Positions 15,354 to 22,699 of a stretch of DNA of 25,135 bases are shown here, in pieces. The stretch lies in IMG/VR virus record IMGVR_UViG_3300035698_005097, positions 1-25,135 of that record; one strand, 5' to 3'. Within the stretch, counting starts at the first letter, position 1; each line of letters starts with the position of its first letter. This stretch comes from a virus. The position numbers and the translations under genes are program-made. The notes under the pieces were generated by a model that saw only the letters and a list, made by a program, of their open reading frames with translations, did not search any database and had not been told where the DNA came from.

Positions 15354-16022
15354 TTATCTTTTATTCTTAATTTTGTCTAATTGTTTTTTTGAATCGGTAG
15401 ATTTTTCTTCTGCTCTAATTATCATAGCGCACCACTCAATTAAGGGGCAGGTATAAATATTTATCATTAAACCTAAAGACTCTTGCAATATAACCTTTTC
15501 TCTTATTATGTCAAAATTAACCTTTTTAGGTGTATTATCAATAACTTTTAGTACGTCTGAGTAATTAGATTTTTTTACCGCCAACTTTGTCTTAATTCCC
15601 CCTATCTGAATACTTAGCCAATTAACGTAATTTAAAGACTCCTCTTTGTTGCTTATAGCCTCAGAGTACAATAATCCCTCATCGTTTGAGAAATAGCTAA
15701 CAAACTCTTTAAATAAGGTAGAATTAAACTTAATATCTATTAAACAGTTGAAGGCTGAAACCAACCTAAACATTTTAGTCTCAAGGTCACTAATCTCGTT
15801 TAGTTTTCTATAATACTCTATGCTTTTTACGTCATTAGTATATTTAATTCTTTCATCGTAAATTTCCTTATACCTAGAAACTAATTTAATTTCTTCTTCT
15901 TTAGAAATACCTAAGGTTCTATCTATTCTATATTTTTTTATAAACCATCTCATATCAGATGTCTCAGCTATCTTGTAAAAGTTATACGCGGGTATGTCTT
16001 CAAATCCTAAATAAGTTTTCAT
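15354..16022 (-). CDS. Hypothetical tail protein in the tail-chaperone position
   Basis: A 222-residue, mainly helical protein encoded 5 bp before the tape measure gene. It opens with YLGFEDIPAYNFYKIAET, continues with long charged helices, and ends with a hydrophobic patch (INIYTCPLIEWCAMII) and a Lys-rich tail. Siphoviruses usually encode tail assembly chaperones between the tube and tape measure genes, often with a programmed frameshift. This gene occupies that slot but no frameshift site joining it to the upstream ORF is evident. A chaperone role is therefore positional inference. The ORF is clearly real by length and packing. Confidence 0.5.
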   Translation of the reverse strand: MKTYLGFEDIPAYNFYKIAETSDMRWFIKKYRIDRTLGISKEEEIKLVSRYKEIYDERIKYTNDVKSIEYYRKLNEISDLETKMFRLVSAFNCLIDIKFNSTLFKEFVSYFSNDEGLLYSEAISNKEESLNYVNWLSIQIGGIKTKLAVKKSNYSDVLKVIDNTPKKVNFDIIREKVILQESLGLMINIYTCPLIEWCAMIIRAEEKSTDSKKQLDKIKNKR

Positions 16023-16028
16023 GTTTTG

Positions 16029-16472
16029 TTATTTTGATAAATGCTTTCTAAAGTAAGTTTGTAACTGAGGTAGTAATATTTTATAATTTACTTCTTGTGA
16101 CTGAAATTTGTTTAACCCTAAAAGCTTGTTCTTATTAATAAACCTACTCTTTTTTGCTAAACCCATCCCCGAACTCATAAAAGTAATTATATTATTTTTG
16201 TAAGTTATAAAAATTCCATTAATAAAAGAACCAGTCCAATCAAAATTATACTTACTGCCAGCTATTTTTGGTTTGTTTGTTTTGTTTTTTTTAGCCCAAG
16301 ACTGAGTAAAAAAAGAATAATATCCTACAATTTTACCCCTTGAGTTTAGTCCCTTGCTTAAGCTTAATCTGTTCAGGTTCTCTATCTCGTCAGAACTAGA
16401 AAGCACCGACTTCTCAATACTAGATTCAACGCTAAAATTTTTAAGTTTTTTTTTATACTGAGCAACGTTCAT
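16029..16472 (-). CDS. Putative neck/tail-completion protein
   Basis: A 147-residue basic protein, 6 bp before the 222-residue gene and just after the tail tube terminator. The middle (FDWTGSFINGIFITYKNN) and end (NYKILLPQLQTYFRKHLS) resemble a small protein seen among Bacteroidota phage head-tail genes, where an F/WxTGxFxxG motif is followed by a beta hairpin and a C-terminal helix. HK97 gp10-like proteins have a comparable size. Its place after rather than before the tube gene is unusual for a completion protein, so the call is tentative. A run of nine A sits in codons 7-9, with no sign of frame change. Confidence 0.45.
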   Translation of the reverse strand: MNVAQYKKKLKNFSVESSIEKSVLSSSDEIENLNRLSLSKGLNSRGKIVGYYSFFTQSWAKKNKTNKPKIAGSKYNFDWTGSFINGIFITYKNNIITFMSSGMGLAKKSRFINKNKLLGLNKFQSQEVNYKILLPQLQTYFRKHLSK

Positions 16473-16486
16473 ATTTTAGGTATTAA

Positions 16487-16517
16487 AAAACCCTTCCTCG
16501 CATTGAGAAAGGGTTTT
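16487..16517 (-). terminator. Rho-independent terminator after the tail tube gene
   Basis: The arms 16487-16499 (aaaacccttcctc) and 16505-16517 (gagaaagggtttt) form a 13-bp stem with one C-A mismatch and a GCATT loop. Read on the minus strand, the stem is followed by a run of six T. It lies 23 bp after the tail tube stop (16540) and before the next gene start (16472). It would end, or partly end, transcripts of the abundant tube protein; genes downstream need readthrough or another promoter, none of which is obvious here. Confidence 0.8.
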
Positions 16518-16539
16518 AATTAATTGATTAAAATAAATA

Positions 16540-17463
16540 TTAAGCTACCGTAGCAGTTAATATCTCACTTCTATATAAGTCACCCGCTAAGATGATAGCA
16601 CTTGTCAAAGTAGAAGCGTCTTGGGTCTCTAGAGATATTACACCAGAACCTAAAGCAGTTACAGTTAACTCATAAAAACCTTCACCGCTACTTGATACCG
16701 TTACAGCTCCTCCTGAGAATTTAAAAGCTGGGGCTAATATAGACTCAATAGCCGTAATTCTATCGCTAGACAAAACTGCTTTTATTTTTAATACAGTATC
16801 TCCTGACGCAGGAACAACTGGTCCGTTAGCATCTTCAAAAGTAAACTGAATGCCATTTACTCCTGATACGTCAGAGATAGGAAAAGCGTTTGCTGCTTCA
16901 ATAACCGCGTAAGATGCGTCTATCTGATTTCTATCGGTTAATTGAAAAGTAAAAGATTTCTTCTCAGTTTCCGTAGCCGTTGCTGGCGTAGTAATAGATG
17001 AAAGAGTTTGTCCTGCGGTAAATCCCGTATAGTCTCCGTCAGTTGTAACTGCGTACTTCCAATTTCCGTTTACGTCACCAAGAACCCAGTTTACGTTTCC
17101 AAAACCAGTTAACTTAGCCATCTCCTTGTAGTAGTTTTGACCTTTTTTCATTGTCAAAGAATACTTAGGCAAACCCTTTAGAGTTAAAGCCTCTACTCCT
17201 AAAGGAGAAGTTTCCAAAGTATCGTCAGACATTGTTGGTTCAGAAGCAAACGCATCCATTAAAGGAATTACATCTCCTTTTTGTACCAAGCCCTGAATAT
17301 AGGTTAAAGTCAAATCCGTGTTAGCGGGAATCTTAACTCCTTTCTTAAACCCAAGTGCATGGATAACTAGACCGAATGAGATATCTCCCCCTAAGTCTCC
17401 TGTGTTGATTGTAGTACCTCCAGAACCCGCGGATTTTGAGGCTATTGTGCTAATTACTGCCAT
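16540..17463 (-). CDS. Major tail (tube) protein
   Basis: A 307-residue protein encoded between the head-tail connector genes and the tape measure region, the usual major tail slot. It is rich in Ala, Thr, Ser and Gly with alternating hydrophobic residues, as expected for a beta-rich tube subunit. Residues 1-150 (from MAVISTIASKSAGSGG) would form the tube domain. Residues about 165-300 look like an added Ig-like domain (VLKIKAVLSSDRI, EGFYELTVTALGSG). Its own hairpin terminator supports high-level expression. The start ATG lies inside the end of the upstream 59-residue gene (10-nt overlap). Identification is by position and composition, with no motif that proves it. Confidence 0.75.
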   Translation of the reverse strand: MAVISTIASKSAGSGGTTINTGDLGGDISFGLVIHALGFKKGVKIPANTDLTLTYIQGLVQKGDVIPLMDAFASEPTMSDDTLETSPLGVEALTLKGLPKYSLTMKKGQNYYKEMAKLTGFGNVNWVLGDVNGNWKYAVTTDGDYTGFTAGQTLSSITTPATATETEKKSFTFQLTDRNQIDASYAVIEAANAFPISDVSGVNGIQFTFEDANGPVVPASGDTVLKIKAVLSSDRITAIESILAPAFKFSGGAVTVSSSGEGFYELTVTALGSGVISLETQDASTLTSAIILAGDLYRSEILTATVA

Positions 17464-17633
17464 TTTATAAAATTTTTATTGATTAGTAAATCTACTTCTT
17501 TTTTATTTGCTTCAAAGGTTTTTCCTACTTTATATAGAATACCCTTAAAAGTAAATTGATGAACTACTATAATTGTTTTTGATTTTCTTAAAACAGCCTT
17601 AGTAGTTGGGATGTTATTCTTGATTTTTTTCAT
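17454..17633 (-). CDS. Small phage protein (59 aa) of KGxxYxxGxxFE type
   Basis: An ORF of 59 codons starts at ATG 17633-17631 inside the end of the upstream gene (20-nt overlap) and stops at TAA 17456-17454, overlapping the tube gene start by 10 nt. After a basic start (MKKIKN), the segment FKGILYKVGKTFEANKKEV leads to LLINKNFIK. This matches the pattern of small beta proteins common among phage head-tail genes, in which KGxxYxxGxxFE is followed by a helix and LIxxGxV. The overlaps at both ends and absence of any other gene in the 150-base gap support it. Function is unknown; a minor structural role is likely. Confidence 0.6.
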   Translation of the reverse strand: MKKIKNNIPTTKAVLRKSKTIIVVHQFTFKGILYKVGKTFEANKKEVDLLINKNFIKWQ

Positions 17634-18138
17634 AACTTATTGGCTTTAAAAATTTTAAATTAGAATGAAACTTAACTTCTATCGTAAGACCTATTGCGTC
17701 CCATAAGTCAATTGTACCGTTTTTATCGCTTTCTGCCGAGTAATTTGGTAACTTCATAATTTCCCACTTGTCTCCAATTCTAGTTGTAATATTAGAAACG
17801 GTAAGGGAATGAATCAATTTTTCCGTTAAGGGCTGTAAAACAAGATCAAAAGATTTTTTATATCTTTCGTTGTTAAACATTGACTGCCTAGTTTCTCTAG
17901 TTGCTATTATAAAAGAACAAGTTTTGACTACGTCTTGACCCAAGGAACCTTCGTAGTTGTCAGGAGACGGTAGCAACCATATCAAAGGATAGGTTCCTTC
18001 CTTCATTACCTGAACGTATCTATTTAGTTCGTCTTCATCGCCCCAATGAAATTTTGGTTTTGACAATAGGTTTGAGTTTATCTGAATAGCTGGTATTAAA
18101 TCAATAATAGCCTTTAAACTGTGTTCAACTACAATCAT
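17614..18138 (-). CDS. Putative tail terminator / head-tail joining protein
   Basis: A 174-residue protein sharing a 4-nt ATGA overlap with the upstream connector gene. The early helix (SLKAIIDLIPAIQ), then the YPLIWLLPSP strand and SFIIATRE, followed by a long helix (YKKSFDLVLQPLTEKLIHSL), fit the alpha/beta fold of tail terminators (lambda gpU, HK97 gp10-like), which close the tube and join it to the head. A similar protein is common in this slot in Bacteroidota phages. The family cannot be proved by reading, but the order of capsid, connector, this gene and tube supports the role. Confidence 0.55.
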   Translation of the reverse strand: MIVVEHSLKAIIDLIPAIQINSNLLSKPKFHWGDEDELNRYVQVMKEGTYPLIWLLPSPDNYEGSLGQDVVKTCSFIIATRETRQSMFNNERYKKSFDLVLQPLTEKLIHSLTVSNITTRIGDKWEIMKLPNYSAESDKNGTIDLWDAIGLTIEVKFHSNLKFLKPISYEKNQE

Positions 18139-18788
18139 ATTCCGAATGAATTTTGTTCTTCATAAAACTTAAAAACAAAGTTAGGAAAAGATGTGTCATC
18201 TAACTCGTTTGAGTCAGTTAAAAATTGATATAGACAAACAGTTGCCTCTTCTGAGGAATACCAATCAGTACCTTCGTTTCCAAATTTATTAACATAAAAG
18301 TTTGGAGCGTAACTTAATTGTGATTGATATTGTTTTAAAAACTTATTGTACGCTTTTATATACTTCGGTGTTGCGTCGTAATTTGTAGCGTTTTTAGAGT
18401 CATTTTTAACAATACCAGTAGTTGCAAAAGTTTCGTCGTAATTTCTAAGATACTGAGTATATACGTAGCAAGCTACAAGGCTTTGCTTATTTTCCCCCCT
18501 TAATCCTTGCCATCTTTTTTTGACTCCGTTGGGATCTTCGTAAGTTTTACCGTTAACTAAATCTTTCCATTTTTGGTTAGACCCGTCTAAGTCAGATAAA
18601 GCACTTACTAGCTGCTCATATAATTCAATACCTAGGGCATTTATTAGTAACTGTCCCTCGTACTCTACAATATAGAAATCTAAATCAGTTTGATTACTCT
18701 CCCCAACAACTCCCGCATTAGTATCGGTATTGTTTGGAATATATAAATCTCCTTGCTTAAAGTATGATGAATCAATTACGTTAGCCAT
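18135..18788 (-). CDS. Head-tail connector (adaptor)-like protein
   Basis: A 217-residue helical protein encoded shortly after the capsid gene. It contains ALGIELYEQLVSALSDLDG, then KWKDLVNGKTY and WQGLRGENKQSLVACYVYTQ, a helical pattern reminiscent of gp6/gp15-type connectors and of the DUF6712-like proteins of Bacteroidota phages. These form the ring below the portal to which the tail binds. The start shares one base with the 49-residue gene upstream (TAATG), and the end shares four with the next gene. The C-terminal part (FVFKFYEEQNSFGI) may reach the tail interface, which is a guess. Confidence 0.6.
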   Translation of the reverse strand: MANVIDSSYFKQGDLYIPNNTDTNAGVVGESNQTDLDFYIVEYEGQLLINALGIELYEQLVSALSDLDGSNQKWKDLVNGKTYEDPNGVKKRWQGLRGENKQSLVACYVYTQYLRNYDETFATTGIVKNDSKNATNYDATPKYIKAYNKFLKQYQSQLSYAPNFYVNKFGNEGTDWYSSEEATVCLYQFLTDSNELDDTSFPNFVFKFYEEQNSFGI

Positions 18789-18937
18789 TACTTATCTTCT
18801 TTTTTATCGTCTTTTTTGTTCTTCTTTTGTCCGTCTAACTTGCCAGATTTTTCTAAAGAGTCTTTAACTCCTTGTGAAACCCTTAAAGTCCTACCGTTGA
18901 ATTTTATCTCAACGGTAGTATCTTTAAAGTGACCCAT
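18788..18937 (-). CDS. Small basic protein (49 aa) after the capsid gene
   Basis: A 49-codon frame starts one base inside the capsid stop (TAATG at 18937) and ends one base inside the next start (TAATG at 18788), so it exactly fills the gap. The first half (TTVEIKFNGRTLRVSQGVKD) looks like a small beta hairpin; the second half is a Lys/Asp-rich tail (KKNKKDDKKEDK). A perfect stem-loop lies inside the coding sequence (18891-18918). It could be a minor capsid or head-tail protein, or mainly a coupling element. No family is recognised. The double coupling makes it very likely translated. Confidence 0.6.
   Translation of the reverse strand: MGHFKDTTVEIKFNGRTLRVSQGVKDSLEKSGKLDGQKKNKKDDKKEDK
18891..18918 (-). 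promoter_or_regulatory. Perfect 10-bp stem-loop just after the capsid gene
   Basis: The arm ctaccgttga (18891-18900) is repeated inverted as tcaacggtag (18909-18918), with an 8-nt loop. On the leftward mRNA it starts 18 nt after the capsid stop codon, inside the 49-residue ORF. It has no following U-run, so it is not a standard terminator. It could slow ribosomes or nucleases and thereby set capsid mRNA stability or the capsid-to-connector ratio; this role is inference. The structure itself is seen directly. Confidence 0.6.
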
Positions 18938-20199
18938 TATGCCTTAGCAATAGCTGCCTTGTCAGTTGCAAAGTTTCCTTTTACAAACGCAGGGTAGTGG
19001 TTAGACTTAACTCTCTGAACTAATCTAGCTTCTGCTAAAATAGTTACAAAGTTTTTTGTAAAGTCATCGTTCTCATAACCTACGTCGAATACCAATCCTT
19101 CTCTGAATCTTACTCCTGCCTTGGTAAAGTCTCCCACTAGGTAGTCTCCTTCATCAACTCCTGTGTTTGATACGATTGGAATACCTTTAATAATAGTATT
19201 AGATCCCGTTGAGAATGGAGGTAAAACATAGTGACCGTCACTACCTTTATCTAAATCCATCGCTGTAACATCTGATGGGTGCATCAAGATATAATTTGCC
19301 TGAAACAAAGCAACTGATACTTGGTTGATAGCAACTCTCAACGCATCTGCGTTAGTAGGCTTAACAACCTCATTTGCTTGACCCGTAGCAAAAGAACCAG
19401 GAGAAAAAGCGGTAGCGTTAGATTTTAAACCAACTAGGTTTTGACCAATACCGTCACCTGAAAGCAACTGAACGTCAATCGAAAGATTTATTCTTTCAGT
19501 AAGTTCTTGGTTAATCTCAGACTCCATCAAAGAGATATCGTCTAACATTTCCTTAGAAACCTTAATAAAAGCTGTAATCTTTCTAACCGCAGCACTAGCA
19601 AGTACTAAGTCGAAATCCATTTGCGCTTTCTTAGCACCTTCCGCTGTCATTGCTGGCGCTCCCTCTGGATTAGCCTGTTGTACCCACTCCCATAAATTAG
19701 AAGTAATTGAACCTACGTTCACTAACTCAATAATAAAAGGTGTACGCCTTGCTACTCTGGTAATACCCTCTTCTCTATCTGCTTGTGGTAATTGACCTGT
19801 TGTGTTTCCACCTACGGTCATATTTCCAACAGCTTTCATTGTCATACGAATATTCGTCTTAGAATCTCCGTTCTTCATTGCTACTAACTTCTCTTTGTTA
19901 GCGGTAAGCAATGAGGTAATTTGCTCCTTGTAAGAAAGATTCTTTTTACCAGATTCATCGTTTAACTTTTTGGTTAAAGTTTCGATAACAGTTGACTGGT
20001 CTTTCTGAGCTTGTTTTAGCTTTTCGTTTGAATCGCCTAAACTTACTACTGTTTTCTTTAACTCTTCCGAGTTGTCAGAAATTGCTTTCAAAAGTTCTGG
20101 ACTTAGTTCACCGAACGCTGTCTTTAGTTTTGTGTCCATTTTTGCACCGATAGAACCTTCTATCTTTAACATTAGTGCGTCAAATTCTTCTTTAGTCAT
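18937..20199 (-). CDS. Major capsid protein, HK97 fold
   Basis: A 420-residue phage_capsid-type protein. The first ~105 residues are a charged coiled coil (ELSPELLKAISDNSEELKK, LGDSNEKLKQAQ), the usual scaffold-like delta domain removed by the prohead protease. The shell domain follows, with QADREEGITRVARRTPFI, VRKITAFIKVSKEMLDD (the conserved long-helix region), DVQLLSGDGIGQNLVGLK and YILMHPSDVTAMD. It ends with VTILAEARLVQRVKSNHYPAFVKG, typical of the C-terminal A-domain strand. Protease and portal genes lie directly upstream. The next gene is coupled by TAATG, and a stem-loop just after the stop may tune expression. Confidence 0.95.
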   Translation of the reverse strand: MTKEEFDALMLKIEGSIGAKMDTKLKTAFGELSPELLKAISDNSEELKKTVVSLGDSNEKLKQAQKDQSTVIETLTKKLNDESGKKNLSYKEQITSLLTANKEKLVAMKNGDSKTNIRMTMKAVGNMTVGGNTTGQLPQADREEGITRVARRTPFIIELVNVGSITSNLWEWVQQANPEGAPAMTAEGAKKAQMDFDLVLASAAVRKITAFIKVSKEMLDDISLMESEINQELTERINLSIDVQLLSGDGIGQNLVGLKSNATAFSPGSFATGQANEVVKPTNADALRVAINQVSVALFQANYILMHPSDVTAMDLDKGSDGHYVLPPFSTGSNTIIKGIPIVSNTGVDEGDYLVGDFTKAGVRFREGLVFDVGYENDDFTKNFVTILAEARLVQRVKSNHYPAFVKGNFATDKAAIAKA

Positions 20200-20216
20200 T
20201 TTAACGTTTGTTTAAA

Positions 20217-21050
20217 TTAAAAATTAGTTTTATTAATCGCATCAAGTATATTGAAAGTGCTTTCTGCGGCTTCCTTTTGAGTGTCTATTTCTCCAATCAT
20301 ATCAAGGAAAGACGGCTCAGTCTTGGTGTTTATTGTAGGCGTAATTGGATTGCTTCCCATCGGAACGGCTGACCCTTCTATTACTTTAGCCTCTGTGATT
20401 ACCCAAAAGTAACCCTTTTTTTCCGCATCTTGGCTATTAATTACTTGAGATATATACTTATCGTAAAAATCTTTTTCTTTTTCGTAATCTTTGTCATTTA
20501 TTGCCAGCTCCATTTTCACGTACCTCATACCTACCGAATGGTTGGTAACAAAGCCTTGTTTGTATTGGTCAAACATATATGAGTTTCTTGACCTCTTAAT
20601 TATAGAGTCAAAAATCAAAGCCTGAGAACTACCCATTGCGTCATAACCCAAAGACTTCCAGCTCATTGTCTTAACTGAAACATCTAAGTCATTACCACTA
20701 GCTATAATCATATTAAAACAGCCTGATTTATGCTCCTGTATGTGCATTATTCTACTATTTTCTTTTATAGATTTGTTCCAAATACCAGGAATATGTACGT
20801 CACCGTGTGAATCTAGAAAATTTGTCGTATTTATTACGGATTTAACCCTAATCTCATCTTCATTATTTGGATCGTAATTAGAAAGTTTTGAAGCCTCTAA
20901 ATTAAAGTGCTTTTCGGGAATAGATACAAAACTCATCCCGTCAGCGTGTTTTATTACGCTCTTTTTTTGGCTAATCAAAGTCTCCTTGTTTAAAATTAAG
21001 AAGTCGAATAATTCTTTTTTTGTCTCGTAGTTTGGAATATCTATTTTCAT
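20217..21050 (-). CDS. Prohead maturation protease, HK97/S78 type
   Basis: A 277-residue serine protease of the herpesvirus-assemblin fold, which cleaves the capsid delta domain during maturation. The probable triad is His107 in HIQEHKSG, Ser172 in NHSVGM and Glu225 in VIEGSAVPMGSNP, the order known for HK97 gp4. An upstream LDSHGDVHIPGIW segment (79-91) is also characteristic. The C-terminal ~45 residues (from NTKTEPSFLDMIG) form an acidic tail that may target it to the prohead. It lies between portal and capsid, 17 bp before the capsid start. The family call is firm; the exact triad assignment is by motif reading. Confidence 0.88.
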   Translation of the reverse strand: MKIDIPNYETKKELFDFLILNKETLISQKKSVIKHADGMSFVSIPEKHFNLEASKLSNYDPNNEDEIRVKSVINTTNFLDSHGDVHIPGIWNKSIKENSRIMHIQEHKSGCFNMIIASGNDLDVSVKTMSWKSLGYDAMGSSQALIFDSIIKRSRNSYMFDQYKQGFVTNHSVGMRYVKMELAINDKDYEKEKDFYDKYISQVINSQDAEKKGYFWVITEAKVIEGSAVPMGSNPITPTINTKTEPSFLDMIGEIDTQKEAAESTFNILDAINKTNF

Positions 21051-21054
21051 AACT

Positions 21055-21159
21055 TTATTTATTAATTACTTCCTTGTCTCTTAATTGTTTGTTTCTTGAC
21101 TTAATTATTTTCTGCAACTCTTCTTTGCTAGGTTTCGTCACTCGTTCCTTGTTCTCCAT
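21055..21159 (-). CDS. Possible small charged protein (34 aa) between portal and protease
   Basis: A 34-codon frame starts at ATG 21159-21157, inside the 3' end of the portal gene in another frame, and ends at TAA 21057-21055, four bases before the protease start. It overlaps the portal by 32 nt. The peptide is highly charged and helical (KPSKEELQKIIKSRNKQLRD). The frame spans the 77-base gap exactly in this compact genome, which is the main support. No relative is known to me. It could instead be chance, since AT-rich sequence gives Lys-rich frames easily. Confidence 0.35.
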   Translation of the reverse strand: MENKERVTKPSKEELQKIIKSRNKQLRDKEVINK

Positions 21160-22441
21160 TTTGATTTTGATTTTGATTTGAACCTTCTTCGATTATACCG
21201 ATATCCTCTAAAACCAAATCCTTATCAAATCCACACATTTCAAGAGCAACCTCCTTAGGTATTCCTGTTTTTAGTAAATCATTAAGGGCTTTAGCTTTTT
21301 TACTTATACCTTCATACCTTTCTATTAGTATAAATTGCATTACGGGAAGATGGTCGTAAGTACCTATGATTTTGAATTCAGTATCCTTTAGCAATCTATT
21401 TAATACGTCAGCAAAAGAGTTTGTACTAGCTTGCATTTCGTTTTGTATATAAGATACCATAGACTCCTTACCGTTGTTGTAGGTAGTTTTTTTAGCCTCA
21501 ATAGATAAGATATCTTTTGGAATATGTAATGCTGAGTAAATCAAATTACCGTCTACCTTTACCGATTCATCCAGTCCTAGGTCCCTTAAAGCAATATGTA
21601 ATGACTTGTAGTCTATACTTGCTTTTGTTACAATTCCCCTTTTCCTAAACCAACCTAGACCATAGTTATTTTGAAGTAAGCTTTCTGCTTTTGCCTTGTC
21701 CTCCGCGCCTAGAGGAAGCGTTCCGTTACCACCTCCACTTATTAATTCTTTTCCGTTGGTTTTAAGGATTATATTTTTAGCAATTAAGGAGTCATTTGTA
21801 TTTAATAACGTCTGTCTTAATCCGTCAAGCCTAGAACTCACTTCGTAAAAGTTTGAATGTAACATATTCGGAAGGTCGTAGAAAAATATTAAGTCTTTTA
21901 TCTTAATTTTTAGGTTTTCTCCGTTTTTGTCGTAAACAACTTCTTTTTCACCCTCAATATCTAAGAGACCTGAGGAAACCATAGGAGACCTATATCCTGA
22001 CTTCTTGTACTCTATTGGAAACTCTATTAAGTCCGAGTCTAAAAGATAAATAGAAGTTATATCCTCGTTATCATTAAATCCTATTGGTCTTTTTAGATAT
22101 CCAACAGCTTTTCCTTGTGCTATTTGTATAAATTGCAAGCTTTCTAAAAAATCGGATTTTGTTTGGTATATATTTGGATTATGAAGTAATTTTATAAGCC
22201 AATGTTCTTTTTCTTCTTTTCCAGTTTCTTTATTTACCACCTTAAATTCAGCTTGACTAAAAAGCTTTGATATAAATAAAAGAGCTGGGGTCAATAACGG
22301 ATGGTTCTGAGCCATATCCAAGTTGTTAGAATACTCACCCTTACCAAAACCCTTGCTACCGTTCTCCACGTACCAATTGTTACCAGATTTGTCTCTAGTC
22401 CAGGTTAGTTTTTTGAGCTTATTTACAATATCTAATGCCAT
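21128..22441 (-). CDS. Portal protein, HK97 type
   Basis: A 437-residue phage portal, close to the HK97 family's usual size. Supporting segments include NHPLLTPALLFISKLFSQAEFKV near the N-terminus, HWLIKLLHNPN (about 79-89), the stem region, and an ALHIPKDILSIEAKKTTYNN segment followed by a helix (SMVSYIQNEMQ), typical of the portal clip and crown. The dodecameric portal forms the head entry ring, docks terminase and later holds the tail. It heads the morphogenesis block, with a possible promoter 18 bp upstream and a 51-bp gap to the previous gene. The C-terminus ends in a flexible Asn/Gln/Glu-rich tail. Confidence 0.9.
   Translation of the reverse strand: MALDIVNKLKKLTWTRDKSGNNWYVENGSKGFGKGEYSNNLDMAQNHPLLTPALLFISKLFSQAEFKVVNKETGKEEKEHWLIKLLHNPNIYQTKSDFLESLQFIQIAQGKAVGYLKRPIGFNDNEDITSIYLLDSDLIEFPIEYKKSGYRSPMVSSGLLDIEGEKEVVYDKNGENLKIKIKDLIFFYDLPNMLHSNFYEVSSRLDGLRQTLLNTNDSLIAKNIILKTNGKELISGGGNGTLPLGAEDKAKAESLLQNNYGLGWFRKRGIVTKASIDYKSLHIALRDLGLDESVKVDGNLIYSALHIPKDILSIEAKKTTYNNGKESMVSYIQNEMQASTNSFADVLNRLLKDTEFKIIGTYDHLPVMQFILIERYEGISKKAKALNDLLKTGIPKEVALEMCGFDKDLVLEDIGIIEEGSNQNQNQNGEQGTSDET
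21158..21180. repeat. Hexanucleotide tandem repeat in portal C-terminus
   Basis: Three perfect copies of ATTTTG (plus-strand reading) and one shortened copy. On the coding strand they encode the NQNQNQN tail of the portal protein. Such short repeats can vary in number by slippage, which here would only change the flexible portal tail by Asn-Gln pairs. Confidence 0.85.
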
Positions 22442-22458
22442 TACTTTACAGATTTGGT

Positions 22459-22466
22459 CAAAAATA
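22459..22466 (-). promoter_or_regulatory. Possible promoter -7 box before portal gene
   Basis: On the minus strand this reads TATTTTTG, an exact match to the Bacteroidota -7 consensus TAnnTTTG. Transcription would start about 10 nt before the portal ATG. A clear -33 TTG at the right distance is not seen, so this is weak. The site sits in the only sizeable gap (51 bp) between the accessory genes and the head genes, a sensible place for a late promoter. Confidence 0.35.
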
Positions 22467-22492
22467 CTAAAAATAAACTACATATTTTTATT

Positions 22493-22699
22493 TTATTCAG
22501 CTATAATCTTTTTTGCTAGAAATATATATGTTTTTGTCATTGCTTCATTTGTCTCCTTACCTTCAGTAACTGATTTATTATATCTTATAGGTGACTTACC
22601 TTCTTCTTTTACATTTATGCGCCAAGTCCCCCCGACCTTAACGGGGTAGACTTTTATTCCTTTTTTAAAACAGATACTACAAGCTTCTCCTATTGTCAT
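22493..22699 (-). CDS. Small conserved-looking phage protein (68 aa)
   Basis: A 68-residue protein coupled to the upstream gene by TAATG. It has a short helix with two cysteines (GEACSICFKKG), a beta-hairpin pattern (IKVYPVKVGGTWRINVKEEG) and a C-terminal helix (NEAMTKTYIFLAKKII). Two cysteines alone do not make a zinc site. It resembles small accessory proteins of Bacteroidota phages, but I cannot name a family. It is the last accessory gene before the portal. Function is unknown. Confidence 0.55.
   Translation of the reverse strand: MTIGEACSICFKKGIKVYPVKVGGTWRINVKEEGKSPIRYNKSVTEGKETNEAMTKTYIFLAKKIIAE

Noticed and set aside
16022-16029. Programmed frameshift joining the two ORFs between tail tube and tape measure (tail chaperone G/GT style)
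   Set aside because: The ORFs are separated by a stop and 6 bp with their own ATG; no slippery heptamer is seen at the end of the first ORF.
22323-22649. Plus-strand ORF of 108 codons across the portal start
   Set aside because: It runs antisense to two good genes and its product is a Leu/Phe/Ser-rich shadow; no neighbouring plus-strand genes exist there.
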